A DNA stretch of 64,000 nucleotides, taken from contig NZ_JAEPOL010000020.1 in the NCBI RefSeq assembly GCF_017642925.1, positions 1-64,000 on the forward strand, given 5' to 3'. The position numbers and the translations under genes are program-made. This document shows positions 1 to 9,851 of the stretch, piece after piece. The notes under the pieces were generated by a model. The model saw nothing but the letters and a program-made list of their open reading frames with translations. It searched no databases and had not been told where the DNA came from. Each line of letters starts with the position of its first letter. The first letter of the stretch is position 1. This DNA is from Maricaulis sp. (GTDB lineage: Bacteria > Pseudomonadota > Alphaproteobacteria > Caulobacterales > Maricaulaceae).

Positions 1-180
1 ACTTCAAATCGGACACACGATGTCCGCCGTGCATCCCGCACCCCTCTCATCGCTCCAGGGCGCAAGCCCGTGGAGGATTTCGTGCTTCCTCATCTCCAAA
101 CATGCACGATTTTTCCCGGAAGCGCGCAGCGCGGTCCGGGACCGACTGGACGCGGCTCACGCTTCACACCGGTCGGTAGA

Positions 181-339
181 TCCCGGATCTGCAGCCTGCC
201 TGCGCAGGCTTGCATCCGGGAAAAATGGGAGAGGTTGAAATGAACACTTCCGCTTTCCCCGGATTTATTCCGGGGTCTGGCGGCGTTTCAGGAGGAGGCT
301 CCTCCTGGCCCCGGCACGGGGGCCGGGGAAAATGGAGAG
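181..339. repeat. Cluster of GC-rich hairpins in the non-coding stretch before aspS
   Basis: I see no convincing gene in bases 1-474. The stretch contains four inverted repeats: arms TCCCGGAT/ATCCGGGA at 181-188 and 214-221; CCCCGGA/TCCGGGG at 257-263 and 269-275; AGGAGGAG/CTCCTCCT at 290-297 and 299-306; GGCCCC/GGGGCC at 307-312 and 319-324. The first and last are each followed by a near-identical purine-rich tail (CCGGG, then A-run, then TGGGAGAG or TGGAGAG, at 216-234 and 323-339), as if a hairpin-plus-tail module was duplicated. No T-run follows, so they do not look like intrinsic terminators. REP-like intergenic elements are the likeliest explanation, but the family is not identified. 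Confidence 0.5.
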
Positions 340-474
340 AGCGGAGAGAGTGGAGAGCGGTGGAGCGAAGTCACCATCCCAACTGCGCCCGATCCCCCGT
401 GCAGCTTGACATTTCACCCTGCAAACCGGCACATCGCGGCACCTGTCTAACACCGATTTCCGGACGCTTTACCC

Positions 475-2289
475 ATGCACGCATACCGTACCCATACCTG
501 CGCCCAGCTGCGCAAGGACCATGTCGGCCAGACGGCCCGGATTTCCGGCTGGATCCATCGCAAGCGCGACCATGGCGGTCTGCTCTTCATCGACCTGCGC
601 GATCATTACGGGCTGACCCAGGTCGTGCTGGAGCCGGAGAGCGCACACTTCGCCACGCTGGAGCGTCTGCGGGTGGAAAGCGTGATCACGGTGACCGGCG
701 AAGTGATCGCCCGTTCTGCCGAGACGGTGAATGCCAATCTGCCGACCGGCGAGATCGAGGTGCGCCTGGCCGATCTGTCGATCCAGTCGGCGGCCGAGGA
801 ATTGCCGCTGCCGGTGTTCGGCGAGCCGGACTGGTCGGAAGAAGTGCGTCTGAAGCACCGCTATATCGATCTGCGCCGCGAGAGCCTGCACAAGCGTATC
901 GTGCTGCGCTCGAAGATCATCGACTCGATCCGCCGCCGCATGGTCGAGGAGGGTTTCACCGAATACCAGACGCCGATCCTGACGGCTTCCTCGCCGGAAG
1001 GCGCGCGCGACTTCCTGGTGCCCTCGCGTCTGCACCCGGGCAAATTCTATGCGCTGCCGCAGGCGCCGCAGCAGTTCAAGCAGCTGATCATGGTCTCCGG
1101 CTTCGACCGCTATTTCCAGATCGCACCCTGTTTCCGTGACGAGGACGCTCGCGCCGACCGTGCGCCGGGCGAATTCTACCAGCTCGACATGGAAATGAGC
1201 TTCGCCACCCAGCAGGACGTGTTCGACGTGATCGAGCCGGTGATGAAGGGCCTGTTCGACGAGTTCGCCGATGGCCGTCATGTTCCGGACGAACCCTTCG
1301 TGCAGATCCCGTATTTCGATGCGATCCGCTGGTATGGCTCGGACAAGCCGGACTTGCGCAACCCGATCAAAATGTCGGACGTGTCGGAAACCTTCCGCGG
1401 TTCCGGCTTCAAGGTGTTTGCCGGCATGCTGGAGAAGAACCCCAAGGTCGAGGTCTGGGCGATCCCGGCCAAGACCGGCGGCAGCCGCGCCTTCTGTGAC
1501 CGGATGAATGCCTGGGCCCAGAAAGAAGGCCAGCCGGGGCTGGGCTATATCTTCTGGCGCGAGGAAGAGGGTGCCGTGGTGGGTGCCGGCCCGATCGCCA
1601 AGAATATCGGCGAGGAGCGCACCGAGGCGCTGCGCGCGGAGCTGGGTCTGGAAGCCGGCGATGCCGTCTTCTTCGCGGCCGGCGATCCGAAGGACTTCTA
1701 CTCGTTTGCCGGCAAGGCGCGCGATGTGGTCGGCACCGAGCTGGACCTGTGCGAGACAAATACGTTCCGCTTCTGCTGGATCGTCGACTTCCCGATGTAT
1801 GAGTGGGATGAGGAGAACAAGAAGATCGACTTCTCCCACAACCCGTTCTCGATGCCGCAGATCGATCCGGACGAATTCCTGAAATTCGACGGCTCCGACC
1901 AAGAGGCGCTGCTGAGCCTGAAGGCCTTCCAGTACGACATCGTCTGCAACGGTGTGGAACTGTCGTCCGGCGCAGTACGGAACCACCGTCCCGACGTGAT
2001 GCTGAAAGCCTTCGGCTTTGCCGGCTACGACGCCGAGACCGTGGAAGAAGAGTTCGGCGGCATGCTGAACGCCTTCCGCTATGGCGCCCCGCCGCACGCC
2101 GGTATCGCACCGGGTGTGGACCGCATCGTCATGCTGCTGGCCGGCGTGGAGAACCTGCGCGAAGTCGTGATGTTCCCGAAGGACCAGCAGGCCCGCGACC
2201 TGATGATGAACGCTCCGGCCGAGGTGGAGATGAAGCAGCTTCGCGAGCTTCACCTGCGCACCGTGGTGCCGGACAGCAAGAAGGATTGA
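475..2289 (+). CDS. aspS: Aspartyl-tRNA synthetase
   Basis: Class II aminoacyl-tRNA synthetase that charges tRNA-Asp in the cytoplasm. The 604-residue length is normal for the bacterial type. The N-terminal OB-fold anticodon-binding domain begins with MHAYRTHTC and continues with the conserved [11 protein letters not shown] and FIDLRDHYG. Class II motif 2 is seen as [10 protein letters not shown], the bacterial GAD insertion lies in the middle, and motif 3 is near the end ([15 protein letters not shown]). The start matches the usual family start although no strong ribosome-binding site precedes it. The gene stands alone, closed by a terminator at 2314-2349. Identification is secure; whether it also mischarges tRNA-Asn was not assessed. 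Confidence 0.97.
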   Translation: MHAYRTHTCAQLRKDHVGQTARISGWIHRKRDHGGLLFIDLRDHYGLTQVVLEPESAHFATLERLRVESVITVTGEVIARSAETVNANLPTGEIEVRLADLSIQSAAEELPLPVFGEPDWSEEVRLKHRYIDLRRESLHKRIVLRSKIIDSIRRRMVEEGFTEYQTPILTASSPEGARDFLVPSRLHPGKFYALPQAPQQFKQLIMVSGFDRYFQIAPCFRDEDARADRAPGEFYQLDMEMSFATQQDVFDVIEPVMKGLFDEFADGRHVPDEPFVQIPYFDAIRWYGSDKPDLRNPIKMSDVSETFRGSGFKVFAGMLEKNPKVEVWAIPAKTGGSRAFCDRMNAWAQKEGQPGLGYIFWREEEGAVVGAGPIAKNIGEERTEALRAELGLEAGDAVFFAAGDPKDFYSFAGKARDVVGTELDLCETNTFRFCWIVDFPMYEWDEENKKIDFSHNPFSMPQIDPDEFLKFDGSDQEALLSLKAFQYDIVCNGVELSSGAVRNHRPDVMLKAFGFAGYDAETVEEEFGGMLNAFRYGAPPHAGIAPGVDRIVMLLAGVENLREVVMFPKDQQARDLMMNAPAEVEMKQLRELHLRTVVPDSKKD

Positions 2290-2313
2290 GGCCAGCCCTC
2301 ACGACCGAAAAAA

Positions 2314-2349
2314 GGCCCCGGAGACACCTCCGGGGCCTTTTGCTTTTTT
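2314..2349. terminator. Bidirectional intrinsic terminator between aspS and the metalloprotease gene
   Basis: Perfect 10-bp arms GGCCCCGGAG / CTCCGGGGCC (2314-2323 and 2328-2337) enclose an ACAC loop. An A-run lies on the left and a T-run on the right, so it can end transcription from aspS (+) and from the convergent gene that stops at 2368 (-). Confidence 0.9.
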
Positions 2350-2367
2350 GGACCTGAGCCCCGGGAA

Positions 2368-4635
2368 TCAGGGCGCGGCAGTCTCGTCATTGTCTTCGGC
2401 CTCGGAGATGCCCGGCTGCAGGAAGTGCGGCGCGTCGAACCGGTAGGCCGGCGCGGCCATGCGGCCGGTCGATGCCTCGATCTCGATGGAATAGCCGACG
2501 CCGCTGCACGTCCCGGGCTCGGCGGGCAGGGTGCGGTTGAACACCATCAGGGCCGCATCGGAAAATCCGCTCGTATCGAACACGCCATCCTGTCCCAGGG
2601 GAATGGCGACAACCTCATCTCCGCGGCGGCCCAGGCCGATCAGTTCCAGCCCGTCCTCGCCTTCGAGCGTGATCTGGAAACGGCCGTCCAGATCGAACAC
2701 CAGATAGTCCGCACCCAGTTCTTCCAGTCCGCCCTTGGACATCCAGCGTCCGGTCTCGTCCAGCGTATAGCGCACGGCCACGGAGCCGGAGAAGAGCGGC
2801 GCCAGATCATAGGCCCGGGCATAATTCTGCGCCCGCCAGCGCTGGATCGTGGCGGGAATGTCGGTGCCATATTCGGCCAGTGTCGCGGACGCGGTTTCAA
2901 ACCCGTCCAGCGTCACGCTGTTCTCCCACAGGCGCCGCACCACCGCCTCGCCATGGCTGTCGGCCATGGATTGCAGCAGCGTCCACTGGGCATAGTCATG
3001 GCCGCCGGTCTGGGTGGTCCAGCACAGGTGCGGCGTGTCGAAATCGGTGCCGACATAGTCGGTCGCATCCTGGTCGCTGCCCATCGTGACGGTCTCGATC
3101 CAGGAGGCTGTCGCTTCATAGAGCCAGTCCAGGCCTTCCTCGGCGTCATAGCCGAACTGGACGACATGGTTGAACTCATGGGTGGCGGTGGCGCGCAGCA
3201 GGCTTTCCGCCGGCGCCTCCTTGCCCAGGCCCAGGAAATCATTGTCGATCACGAAGGCGGTCCGGGCCGCCAGGGTTTCGCGGACATCCGGCGTGTTGGG
3301 ATTGTCGAACACGGTCTCGACAGGCTTGGTGAAACCCATCGCCCCGTCGACATGGGCGACATAGGCACGGTAGCGGCCATTCTCGTCGCGCAGCGGTTCG
3401 GCCCAGCCCATCCGTTCGATCTGGGCTTCGTAGGAATCCTGCAGGGCGATACCCACCAGCTCGGCATAGTGCCCCGAGGAGGCGTCTCTACCGTCCAGCG
3501 TGTAGTGGACGATGAAGTCCTCGGTCTCCAGCGTCAGCTCCGGACCGCTCAGCGTGACGACGTTCTCGTTCAGCGCCTGGAGTGTGTCGACGACGCTGGC
3601 GTCCACAGCGCTCAGGACGATGCGGAATTCGCCGCTCGTGTCCGAACCGTGATAGCGCGAGATCTCCAGCGTATAGGTCCCGCTGTGCGCTGCGGTGTAG
3701 GCAATGGCCGAGTTCAGCGTGCCGTCGCCGCGATCGTCATTCATTGCGACGGGAAACCCGTCCGGCCCGTTCAGCGTCAGCACCGTGTCCAGATCGTCGG
3801 TGATTGCATCGGCGACGATCATCACCGTCTGGCCGGCGGTCAGCTCGACCGGATAGCTCTGCTCGCGATTGTCGGCGCCGAGCACGCCCGAGTGTTCGGC
3901 GATGATCTCGCCCTCGACGCTGGCGAAGTCGAACGGCACCTGGGCATTGGGGTCCAGCGCGAGGGAGAGGACAAGATCGCCCTGGCCCTGGCCGTCATAG
4001 CTGCCAACCAGAACGGTGAAGCGGCCCGCTTCGTCAGGCTGGTAGACGATCTGGGAGTTCAGCGAGCCATCGCCGCGATCGTCATTCTGGGCGAGGACAT
4101 TTCCGTCGGCATCCAGCAGGGTGAGCGTGGTGTCCAGCGTCTCGGTGAGGGCAAAGGTCGAGGCGACGAAGATGGTATCGGCGTCCAGATCGATCTCGGT
4201 GCGGACCTCGCTCGCGCCGCTGCCCAGCGTCACGACCTCCTCGCGCAGTGTTTCTGCGGCGTAGGACAGGCCGACATTCGCGCCTTCGGCAATGGTGAGT
4301 TCGAAGGCGCCGGTCGCTTCGCCATAGCCCGTCACGCGCGCTGTATAGCGGCCGCTCTCGGGCGGCATGAAGGTGATGCAGGACTGCAGCGAGCCGTCGC
4401 AATCATCATTCTGCGCGACCGGCTTGCCGTCGGGGCCGATCAGCGCGAGCACGGTGTCGAAATTTTCGATCGAAGCCGTGCTCAGCGTGACGACCTGTCC
4501 GGCCTCCAGCGTCAGCGGAAATTCGGCCTGCGGCGCGGCCTCTGTTACGGCGCCGGCAAACGGGCCCTCAGGTACCTGGGCCATGGCGGCACCGCTGGCC
4601 GACAGGCCAGCCAGAATGATGGTCGATATACGCAT
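2368..4635 (-). CDS. Secreted metalloprotease-like protein with three pre-peptidase (PPC) domains
   Basis: A 755-residue exported protein. The start at 4635 is preceded by AGGGGG and opens a clear signal peptide (cleavage near A-M-A-Q, residue 20). Three PPC-type beta-sandwich repeats follow; each carries the signature D-T-x-L-x-L with an NDD turn (around residues 60-78, 168-186 and 283-301). The catalytic part has a gluzincin-type HEFNH at 486-490 and a candidate third zinc ligand, Glu507, in WLYEATASW. This resembles the MXAN_6640-type putative metalloprotease family. An acidic C-terminal tail ends the protein. Substrate unknown; an envelope or extracellular role is inferred from the signal peptide. 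It is transcribed alone, convergent with aspS. Confidence 0.8.
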   Translation of the reverse strand: MRISTIILAGLSASGAAMAQVPEGPFAGAVTEAAPQAEFPLTLEAGQVVTLSTASIENFDTVLALIGPDGKPVAQNDDCDGSLQSCITFMPPESGRYTARVTGYGEATGAFELTIAEGANVGLSYAAETLREEVVTLGSGASEVRTEIDLDADTIFVASTFALTETLDTTLTLLDADGNVLAQNDDRGDGSLNSQIVYQPDEAGRFTVLVGSYDGQGQGDLVLSLALDPNAQVPFDFASVEGEIIAEHSGVLGADNREQSYPVELTAGQTVMIVADAITDDLDTVLTLNGPDGFPVAMNDDRGDGTLNSAIAYTAAHSGTYTLEISRYHGSDTSGEFRIVLSAVDASVVDTLQALNENVVTLSGPELTLETEDFIVHYTLDGRDASSGHYAELVGIALQDSYEAQIERMGWAEPLRDENGRYRAYVAHVDGAMGFTKPVETVFDNPNTPDVRETLAARTAFVIDNDFLGLGKEAPAESLLRATATHEFNHVVQFGYDAEEGLDWLYEATASWIETVTMGSDQDATDYVGTDFDTPHLCWTTQTGGHDYAQWTLLQSMADSHGEAVVRRLWENSVTLDGFETASATLAEYGTDIPATIQRWRAQNYARAYDLAPLFSGSVAVRYTLDETGRWMSKGGLEELGADYLVFDLDGRFQITLEGEDGLELIGLGRRGDEVVAIPLGQDGVFDTSGFSDAALMVFNRTLPAEPGTCSGVGYSIEIEASTGRMAAPAYRFDAPHFLQPGISEAEDNDETAAP

Positions 4636-4769
4636 GAACGCCCCCTGGAAACGAGTCCGGCCGCCCAGCCGGGCGCCTTGCCCACCGGAGTAGCGGCGTG
4701 CGGCGCGCGGCACAAGAAGGGGGCTGTCACGAATGATGGTGGGGGCTGGACGGCAGGGCCGTCGATGCC

Positions 4770-6014
4770 TCAGCGTTCGGGCGGCGGCGGAGGTGTTTCC
4801 GGCGGCGGGGGGGCAATCCGGAACTCGAACCGCGTGGTCACGCTGCTCCTGTCCGTCTCGCGCTGCAGCTCGCGAAGTGCGCGTTCCTGTTCGCGGGCCT
4901 CGCGCCGCAGCTCGTCCTGCAGCGCACGATGTTCGCGCAGCGCTTCCTCGCGCTCACGCTCGATCTCGGCGCGCTCGACATGGCGCTCACGCTGGATTTC
5001 GCGCAGCTCCCGTTCGGCGCGGGCAATCTCGCGCAGCGCTTCATTGGTGGCTTCGCGGATCGCTTCCCGGTCAAGATCCTCGGCGTGGATTTCCAGCGCC
5101 TGGCCGATCTGGGTGAGCACCTCGATGCGCGCGTTTTCCAGCGCCCGCAACTCCATGACGGTCTCGGCGTCGGATTCGCCCCGCAGGCGCAGCACATAGC
5201 TGTATTCCTGGGCCGGCCCGAAGCGCATTTCGTCGCTGCCGCTGCAGACCGGCAGCTGCAGGCCGTCATTCAGCTCGGTCGCATCATTGCCGCAGGCGCC
5301 GGTCAGGCTGTCCTTGGTCAGGCCGATGGCCTCGCGGATGCGGGCCGAGGAGAAATTCGTACCGGCGAGATTGGCGCCGGTGAAATCGACTTCGCCCAGT
5401 TCGGCATTCTCGAAGCTGGAGCCGGTCAGGTCGGCATTGCGGAAACTCACTTCGGTACCGGTGACTTCGGCAAAGTTGGCGCGGCGCAGTTCGGCCGCCC
5501 GGAAATTCGTCTCGTTCAGCTCGGCGCGCAGGAAATTCACCTGCCGCAGCCGGGCGCTGTTGAAGAGCGTGCCGTCGAGCCGGGAGCCGATGAAGGTGAC
5601 GAACACCATTTCGGTGGCGGAAAAGTCGGTGTCTTCGAGATCGGCGGCCGAGAAGTTCACCCGCTCGATCCGCGAGCCGGATAAGCGGGTGCCGGACAGG
5701 TTGGCGCGCGAGAAGGTGACACCGGTGAGCTGGGAGGCCGGCATGTCGGCATCGGAGAAATCGGTGTCGTTGAACCGGCTCTCCACGATGGTGACGCCTG
5801 GCAGCTCGCTGTCGGCAAAGGATGCGCCCTGGAAGTTCGCGCCGACAAAGACGGCACCGGCCAGGTTCTTGTCGGAGAAATCCCAGTTCTCGAACTCGCC
5901 GCCGATCGTCAGGCCACGCCGCGGATGATCGTCGTCTCCGCCCGCGAAAGCCGGAGCCGTCGCAAGGCAGGTTGCCGCAAGCAAAGCCGAAATGACGCGT
6001 GTCTGTATCCGCAT
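4770..6014 (-). CDS. Exported pentapeptide-repeat protein with C-terminal coiled coil and polyproline tail
   Basis: A signal peptide (MRIQTRVISALLAATCLATA, then PAFA) leads a 414-residue protein. About residues 35-215 are pentapeptide repeats of the A(D/N)LxG type, predicting a right-handed quadrilateral beta-helix. This ends in a cap with GLT, ACG, TEL and a final P-V-C. The next roughly 130 residues are very rich in Glu, Arg and Ala with heptad character, suggesting a long coiled coil. The C-terminus is proline-rich (APPPPETPPPPPE). ATG at 6014 is preferred to GTG at 6020. Its neighbour downstream of the 6140 gene shares the same cap motif, so the two look paralogous. Function unknown; a periplasmic scaffold is one possibility. 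Confidence 0.75.
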   Translation of the reverse strand: MRIQTRVISALLAATCLATAPAFAGGDDDHPRRGLTIGGEFENWDFSDKNLAGAVFVGANFQGASFADSELPGVTIVESRFNDTDFSDADMPASQLTGVTFSRANLSGTRLSGSRIERVNFSAADLEDTDFSATEMVFVTFIGSRLDGTLFNSARLRQVNFLRAELNETNFRAAELRRANFAEVTGTEVSFRNADLTGSSFENAELGEVDFTGANLAGTNFSSARIREAIGLTKDSLTGACGNDATELNDGLQLPVCSGSDEMRFGPAQEYSYVLRLRGESDAETVMELRALENARIEVLTQIGQALEIHAEDLDREAIREATNEALREIARAERELREIQRERHVERAEIEREREEALREHRALQDELRREAREQERALRELQRETDRSSVTTRFEFRIAPPPPETPPPPPER

Positions 6015-6139
6015 ATCCACTCAGATACGGCAGTCGCCGGGGGAGTTCGACTTAAATCACAGTAACCCCGGTGCATATCGTATGAAGCCCGCCTGTCCTT
6101 GGCCAGCCTTGGCGCCGGCTTTCCTTGTGCAGGACGTGT

Positions 6140-6628
6140 CTAATTGCAGCGCGGGATGTGCAGGCCGGCCGGCAGTTCCGTGGACTCGTCGCCGCACGCC
6201 CGGTTCAGCTGGGACTGGGTCAGGCCACGCGTCGTGCCCAGTTCGGCTCCGGACAGGTTGGCGCCCTCGAGATTGGCACCGGTCAGATCGGCGCTGTGCA
6301 GATAGGCGCCGACCAGATTGGCACGGCTGAGATCGGCACCGCGGAAGCTGGCACTGGTGAAACGGCCGCCGAACAGGTTCGCCACCGACAGGTTCGCATT
6401 GTCGAAGCGGGCGCCGTTCATGGTCACGAGGGCCAGGCTGGCCTGGCGCAGGCGACTGCCCGACACGTCGATGCCGGGGAGGTCGAGATAGGACAGGTCG
6501 GCCTGGAACAGGTTGCAGCCGGGGCAGGACTGGCCGGACTGGACCCGGGCAATCTGTGAGGCATCCTGGGCATGGGCGGCGGTCCCGAGGGTCAGGACGG
6601 CCAGGGCGGCAAGCCAAATCCGTTTCAT
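6140..6628 (-). CDS. Small exported pentapeptide-repeat protein
   Basis: A 162-residue protein starting at MKRIWLAALAVLTLG, a signal peptide ending near A-H-A-Q. After a CPGC motif it consists of pentapeptide repeats (LSYLDLPG, ANLSVANLFG, ADLTGANLEG). It closes with the same cap seen in the neighbour ending at 4770: GLT, ACG, TEL, GL, P-x-C. The paired Cys in ACG and the last P-x-C could form a disulfide after export. It lies between the RNR-like gene and the larger pentapeptide gene on the same strand and may share their transcript, though gaps of about 60 and 125 bp separate them. Function unknown. Confidence 0.75.
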   Translation of the reverse strand: MKRIWLAALAVLTLGTAAHAQDASQIARVQSGQSCPGCNLFQADLSYLDLPGIDVSGSRLRQASLALVTMNGARFDNANLSVANLFGGRFTSASFRGADLSRANLVGAYLHSADLTGANLEGANLSGAELGTTRGLTQSQLNRACGDESTELPAGLHIPRCN

Positions 6629-6687
6629 TCTGGAGCGCTCCGAACGACTGGCCTCTCGCGAAGCAAGAGCCGTACCGGTGGACGGGA

Positions 6688-9645
6688 TCAGTCGATGGCC
6701 GGACCCGTCCAGCCGCAAGCATCGCAATTGCGCGGTTCACCGTCACCGCCGGCGACGGTGAAATGGCCGCACTCGGGGCAGGGATCGCCGGAATAGGCCG
6801 TGATGTCACGGCTGCCGGCCCGCGTGATCGTGTGATCCTCGAGCTCGTAATGCCCGGCTTCGCCGGACCCGTCGCCGCGGCCGCTCGCCGCTTTGCGCGG
6901 GGCATTGGCGAACATCAGGATATTGTCCGGCACCTGGCCGCGCGAGAAACCGCGCGAGATGAATTTCGCGGCGTCTTCCTGGGCGAGCTTTTCCTGCTGG
7001 ACACCCTTGCCCAGACCGCCGGGGTCGGCCCGGTCCGGTGAGACTTCCGCCAGATCCTCGCGGCCCAGATAGGACACGCCCAGTTCGCGGAAGAGATAGT
7101 CCAGGATGGAGGTCGCCTGCTGGATCGAGTCATTGCCCTCGACCGGGCCGGCCGGCTCGAACCGCGTATAGACGAAGGCGTCGACATATTCTTCCAGCGG
7201 CACGCCGTATTGCAGGCCGATGGAGATCGCGATGGCGAAATTATTCATCAGCGAGCGGAAGGCCGCGCCTTCCTTGTGCATGTCGATGAAGATCTCGCCC
7301 AGCTCGCCATCGTCGAACTCGCCGGTGTGAAGATAGACCTTGTGACCGCCCACCGTGGCCTTCTGGATATAACCTTTCCGGCGATCCGGCAGCTTGCGGC
7401 GCGCTGCGGGCTTCTCGACCACGCGCTCGACGGTCCGCTCGACAATGCGTTCATGGATCTGCGGCGCGGCGTCGGCGGCATAGTCGCCCTTGTCGAAATC
7501 GATCGCCGGCAGCAGATCGAACAGGCCCGATGCCGTGCGGCGGATATCCAGCCGGCGCAGGCCCAGCTCGGCGCCGGCATCGATCAGCGCCGACACATCG
7601 TCGATCGTCGCATCGCCGTCCAGCTCGAGGGCGATGGCGCAGGCTCCGCCGATCTGCTGTTCGACGGAATGTGCCATGCGCATGATGCCGTGCGGTGCGA
7701 CCGGTGCGAAGACCGACCGGATCTCGGCGGGCAGGGTGGGGGAATCGTGCAGTTCGCCCGTGCCCTGGGCATGGCGGTCGGCGGCAGCGATGTCGGCTTC
7801 GGAAAAGCCCAGAGCGCGGCACAGGGAGGCGCCTTCGGCCTCGACCACATCGCTGGACAGACCCAGCTCGCGGCAGACCCGGTCGCCCAGCGTCCAGCGA
7901 TTGAGGGCATGGCGGATCGAGGCGCCTTCCGCGATCGAATCCTCCAGCCTTTCAAGCACGTCTTCGGGCAGGCCGCGTTCGGCCAGCGCTTCCAGCGACA
8001 GGGCCGGAGCGCCCGCCAGCGTACCACGGCCGGCGGCGTGATCCTCGGCCTGCTCGATGCGGGCGGCTGACTGGTCCAGCGCCTCGAGGCCCTGGCGGAC
8101 GCAACGCCGCAGGGTGCGGCCACCGCCGAACACATCGCCGGTGGTCGTTGTGGCGCCCAGAACGGGGGCCGCACCGTCGCTGTCTGCATCCATCAGGCCC
8201 GCGACAGCGCTGTCGACAGGACCGCAGGCCAGCACCACGCCCGGACGGGCGAGGGCGGCCTTGGGCAGGAAGGGTGTTGCTGCGTCTTCCAGACGCGCGG
8301 CCACCGTCTCGAATCCGGCCGGCAATGTATCGAGCGGAATGTCCGGACCCAGGCCCGGTGCGCTGGCGCCGGTACCGGCTGCCGCATCGCGCAGGGCGAG
8401 GGTCGCCAGCCGGGCGATCGCCGCGGCAGCGGTGCGTCCCTCATCGCTGTCATAGGCCAGCCCGCAGGCGGTCAGCGCTGCGCCAAGCCCCGTCAGGCTG
8501 ATCGTGCCGGCCCAGGCGGCGCCCTTCGGCGCGCTCAGGGCCAGGGCTGCCGCCCAGTAGCGTATGGCATCGAACAGGAGATCGGCGTCGAAACTGCCCT
8601 CCACACCGATATAGGCAGGCAGGTTGACGAACAGGGTCGGTCCGGCCGCGTCCGGGCTTTCATGGAAGGCCAGGGACGGGGTGCCGAAACTCCAGACGGT
8701 CCGGGCGATCCCGGTGCGGAAATCACGGGCGCGGACGCTGCCGCCATCCTGTTCGAAACTCCAGGCCTCGTCCTTGGCAATCGCCTCGCACAGGGCCGGC
8801 GGCACATACAGCCGGGCCTTGCGCTGCGGCAGCGGGTCGGGGATCAGCGCGCCGAGGGCATCGTCGCCGGTTCCCTGGCGGGCCAGCGACAGGGCGCGTT
8901 CGACGGCTTCCTCGGGAACTCCGTCCTTCAAGGCGCGGCGCATCGCCCGGGCAAGGGCGGCATTGCTGCGCGGATCGAAACAGTCGTCGGGCTCGCCGGA
9001 ACAGCGCCGGCAGGCTTCGCCGATGGCTTCCAGCCGCTCGCGGGTGACCCGGGCACCGACCTCGAGGATCGAGCCGCGCAGGGCGGTTTCCGCCACACGG
9101 CGCAACTGGCCGGGGGCGGTGCGGGCGGCCGCGCGGATCTGCAGCGGCAGTTCAGGAGCATCGGGGCTCTCCGGCGTATCGCCATAAGCCCAGTCGACCC
9201 CGCCCTCGGCGATCAGGTTCGCGTCGGGCATGACATGCCGGCTGGTCAGGCTGGCCGCGAGCTCACGGGCAAAGGTCTCCGCCATTTCCGGCGTCTCGAA
9301 CGCACCCTGGCGGGCCGCCGACCAGGCCAGCGATCCGGCGAGGCGCGTCGTTAAGCTTTCCAGCCCGCTCTCGGTGATGCGGGTCTCGTCATCGGCAATG
9401 TGCGGCGTCAGGCTGCCGATCACCTTCACACCCGGCCGCGGCCTGGTGCGCAGCGGGCGGGGCGTATCCAGAAGGTCGGCGAGGCTCTGGGCGGCGTTCG
9501 CGCTCCAGTCGGCAGGAACAATGATCGTCCGGCTGCTGGATGCCAGCTCGGCATCGTCGCCGGATGCGGTCACTGTACGCTCTTCCGGCGCAAGGCGTTC
9601 GCCTTGCCGGGCCAGCTGCTGCGCGAAACGATCGAAGACTTCCAT
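6688..9645 (-). CDS. Class II (B12-type) ribonucleotide reductase-like protein, apparently catalytically dead
   Basis: The 985-residue product follows alphaproteobacterial NrdJ from end to end but is shorter. Recognisable NrdJ segments in order: RLAG...DWAYG (101-154); an acidic helix plus FDP and LARQG (about 208-257); LYVPPAL (279-285); [19 protein letters not shown] (386-404); [11 protein letters not shown] (581-591); the TSCPD-like segment (650-710); and a very well kept block from [19 protein letters not shown] to [15 protein letters not shown] (758-860). A zinc-ribbon tail has CPEC and CDAC. The NPCSE catalytic motif expected near 320-345 reads [20 protein letters not shown] has become PDANLIAE, and the block after WAYG that carries the first redox Cys is missing. 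The start at 9645 has GAGGGTGG upstream. Family membership is clear; loss of reductase activity is inferred. Confidence 0.75.
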   Translation of the reverse strand: MEVFDRFAQQLARQGERLAPEERTVTASGDDAELASSSRTIIVPADWSANAAQSLADLLDTPRPLRTRPRPGVKVIGSLTPHIADDETRITESGLESLTTRLAGSLAWSAARQGAFETPEMAETFARELAASLTSRHVMPDANLIAEGGVDWAYGDTPESPDAPELPLQIRAAARTAPGQLRRVAETALRGSILEVGARVTRERLEAIGEACRRCSGEPDDCFDPRSNAALARAMRRALKDGVPEEAVERALSLARQGTGDDALGALIPDPLPQRKARLYVPPALCEAIAKDEAWSFEQDGGSVRARDFRTGIARTVWSFGTPSLAFHESPDAAGPTLFVNLPAYIGVEGSFDADLLFDAIRYWAAALALSAPKGAAWAGTISLTGLGAALTACGLAYDSDEGRTAAAAIARLATLALRDAAAGTGASAPGLGPDIPLDTLPAGFETVAARLEDAATPFLPKAALARPGVVLACGPVDSAVAGLMDADSDGAAPVLGATTTTGDVFGGGRTLRRCVRQGLEALDQSAARIEQAEDHAAGRGTLAGAPALSLEALAERGLPEDVLERLEDSIAEGASIRHALNRWTLGDRVCRELGLSSDVVEAEGASLCRALGFSEADIAAADRHAQGTGELHDSPTLPAEIRSVFAPVAPHGIMRMAHSVEQQIGGACAIALELDGDATIDDVSALIDAGAELGLRRLDIRRTASGLFDLLPAIDFDKGDYAADAAPQIHERIVERTVERVVEKPAARRKLPDRRKGYIQKATVGGHKVYLHTGEFDDGELGEIFIDMHKEGAAFRSLMNNFAIAISIGLQYGVPLEEYVDAFVYTRFEPAGPVEGNDSIQQATSILDYLFRELGVSYLGREDLAEVSPDRADPGGLGKGVQQEKLAQEDAAKFISRGFSRGQVPDNILMFANAPRKAASGRGDGSGEAGHYELEDHTITRAGSRDITAYSGDPCPECGHFTVAGGDGEPRNCDACGWTGPAID

Positions 9646-9851
9646 GCGTCCACCCTCAGACACCGGCCGGGCCCCGGTCATGCGCCGCGAATCGCCCGGA
9701 CAAGCTGCCAGTCTACCGTGTGGCGGGGCCGGTCAGAAGCCTGCGGGCGGGCAGGCTGCGACACCGTGCAGCCGCGTTCGGTACTGGACCCGCCCGCGCC
9801 ATGCGGGCATATAGGCCGCAACCTGTGTCGACCGACTCGGAGCCGCTGACA

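Noticed and set aside
469-2253. Long open frame on the minus strand opposite aspS
   Set aside because: It mirrors a highly conserved gene on the other strand; long antisense frames are common in GC-rich coding DNA and the product has no recognisable domain.
2425-5199. Open frame of 924 codons on the plus strand
   Set aside because: Antisense to the metalloprotease and pentapeptide genes; no domain, and it crosses a gene boundary.
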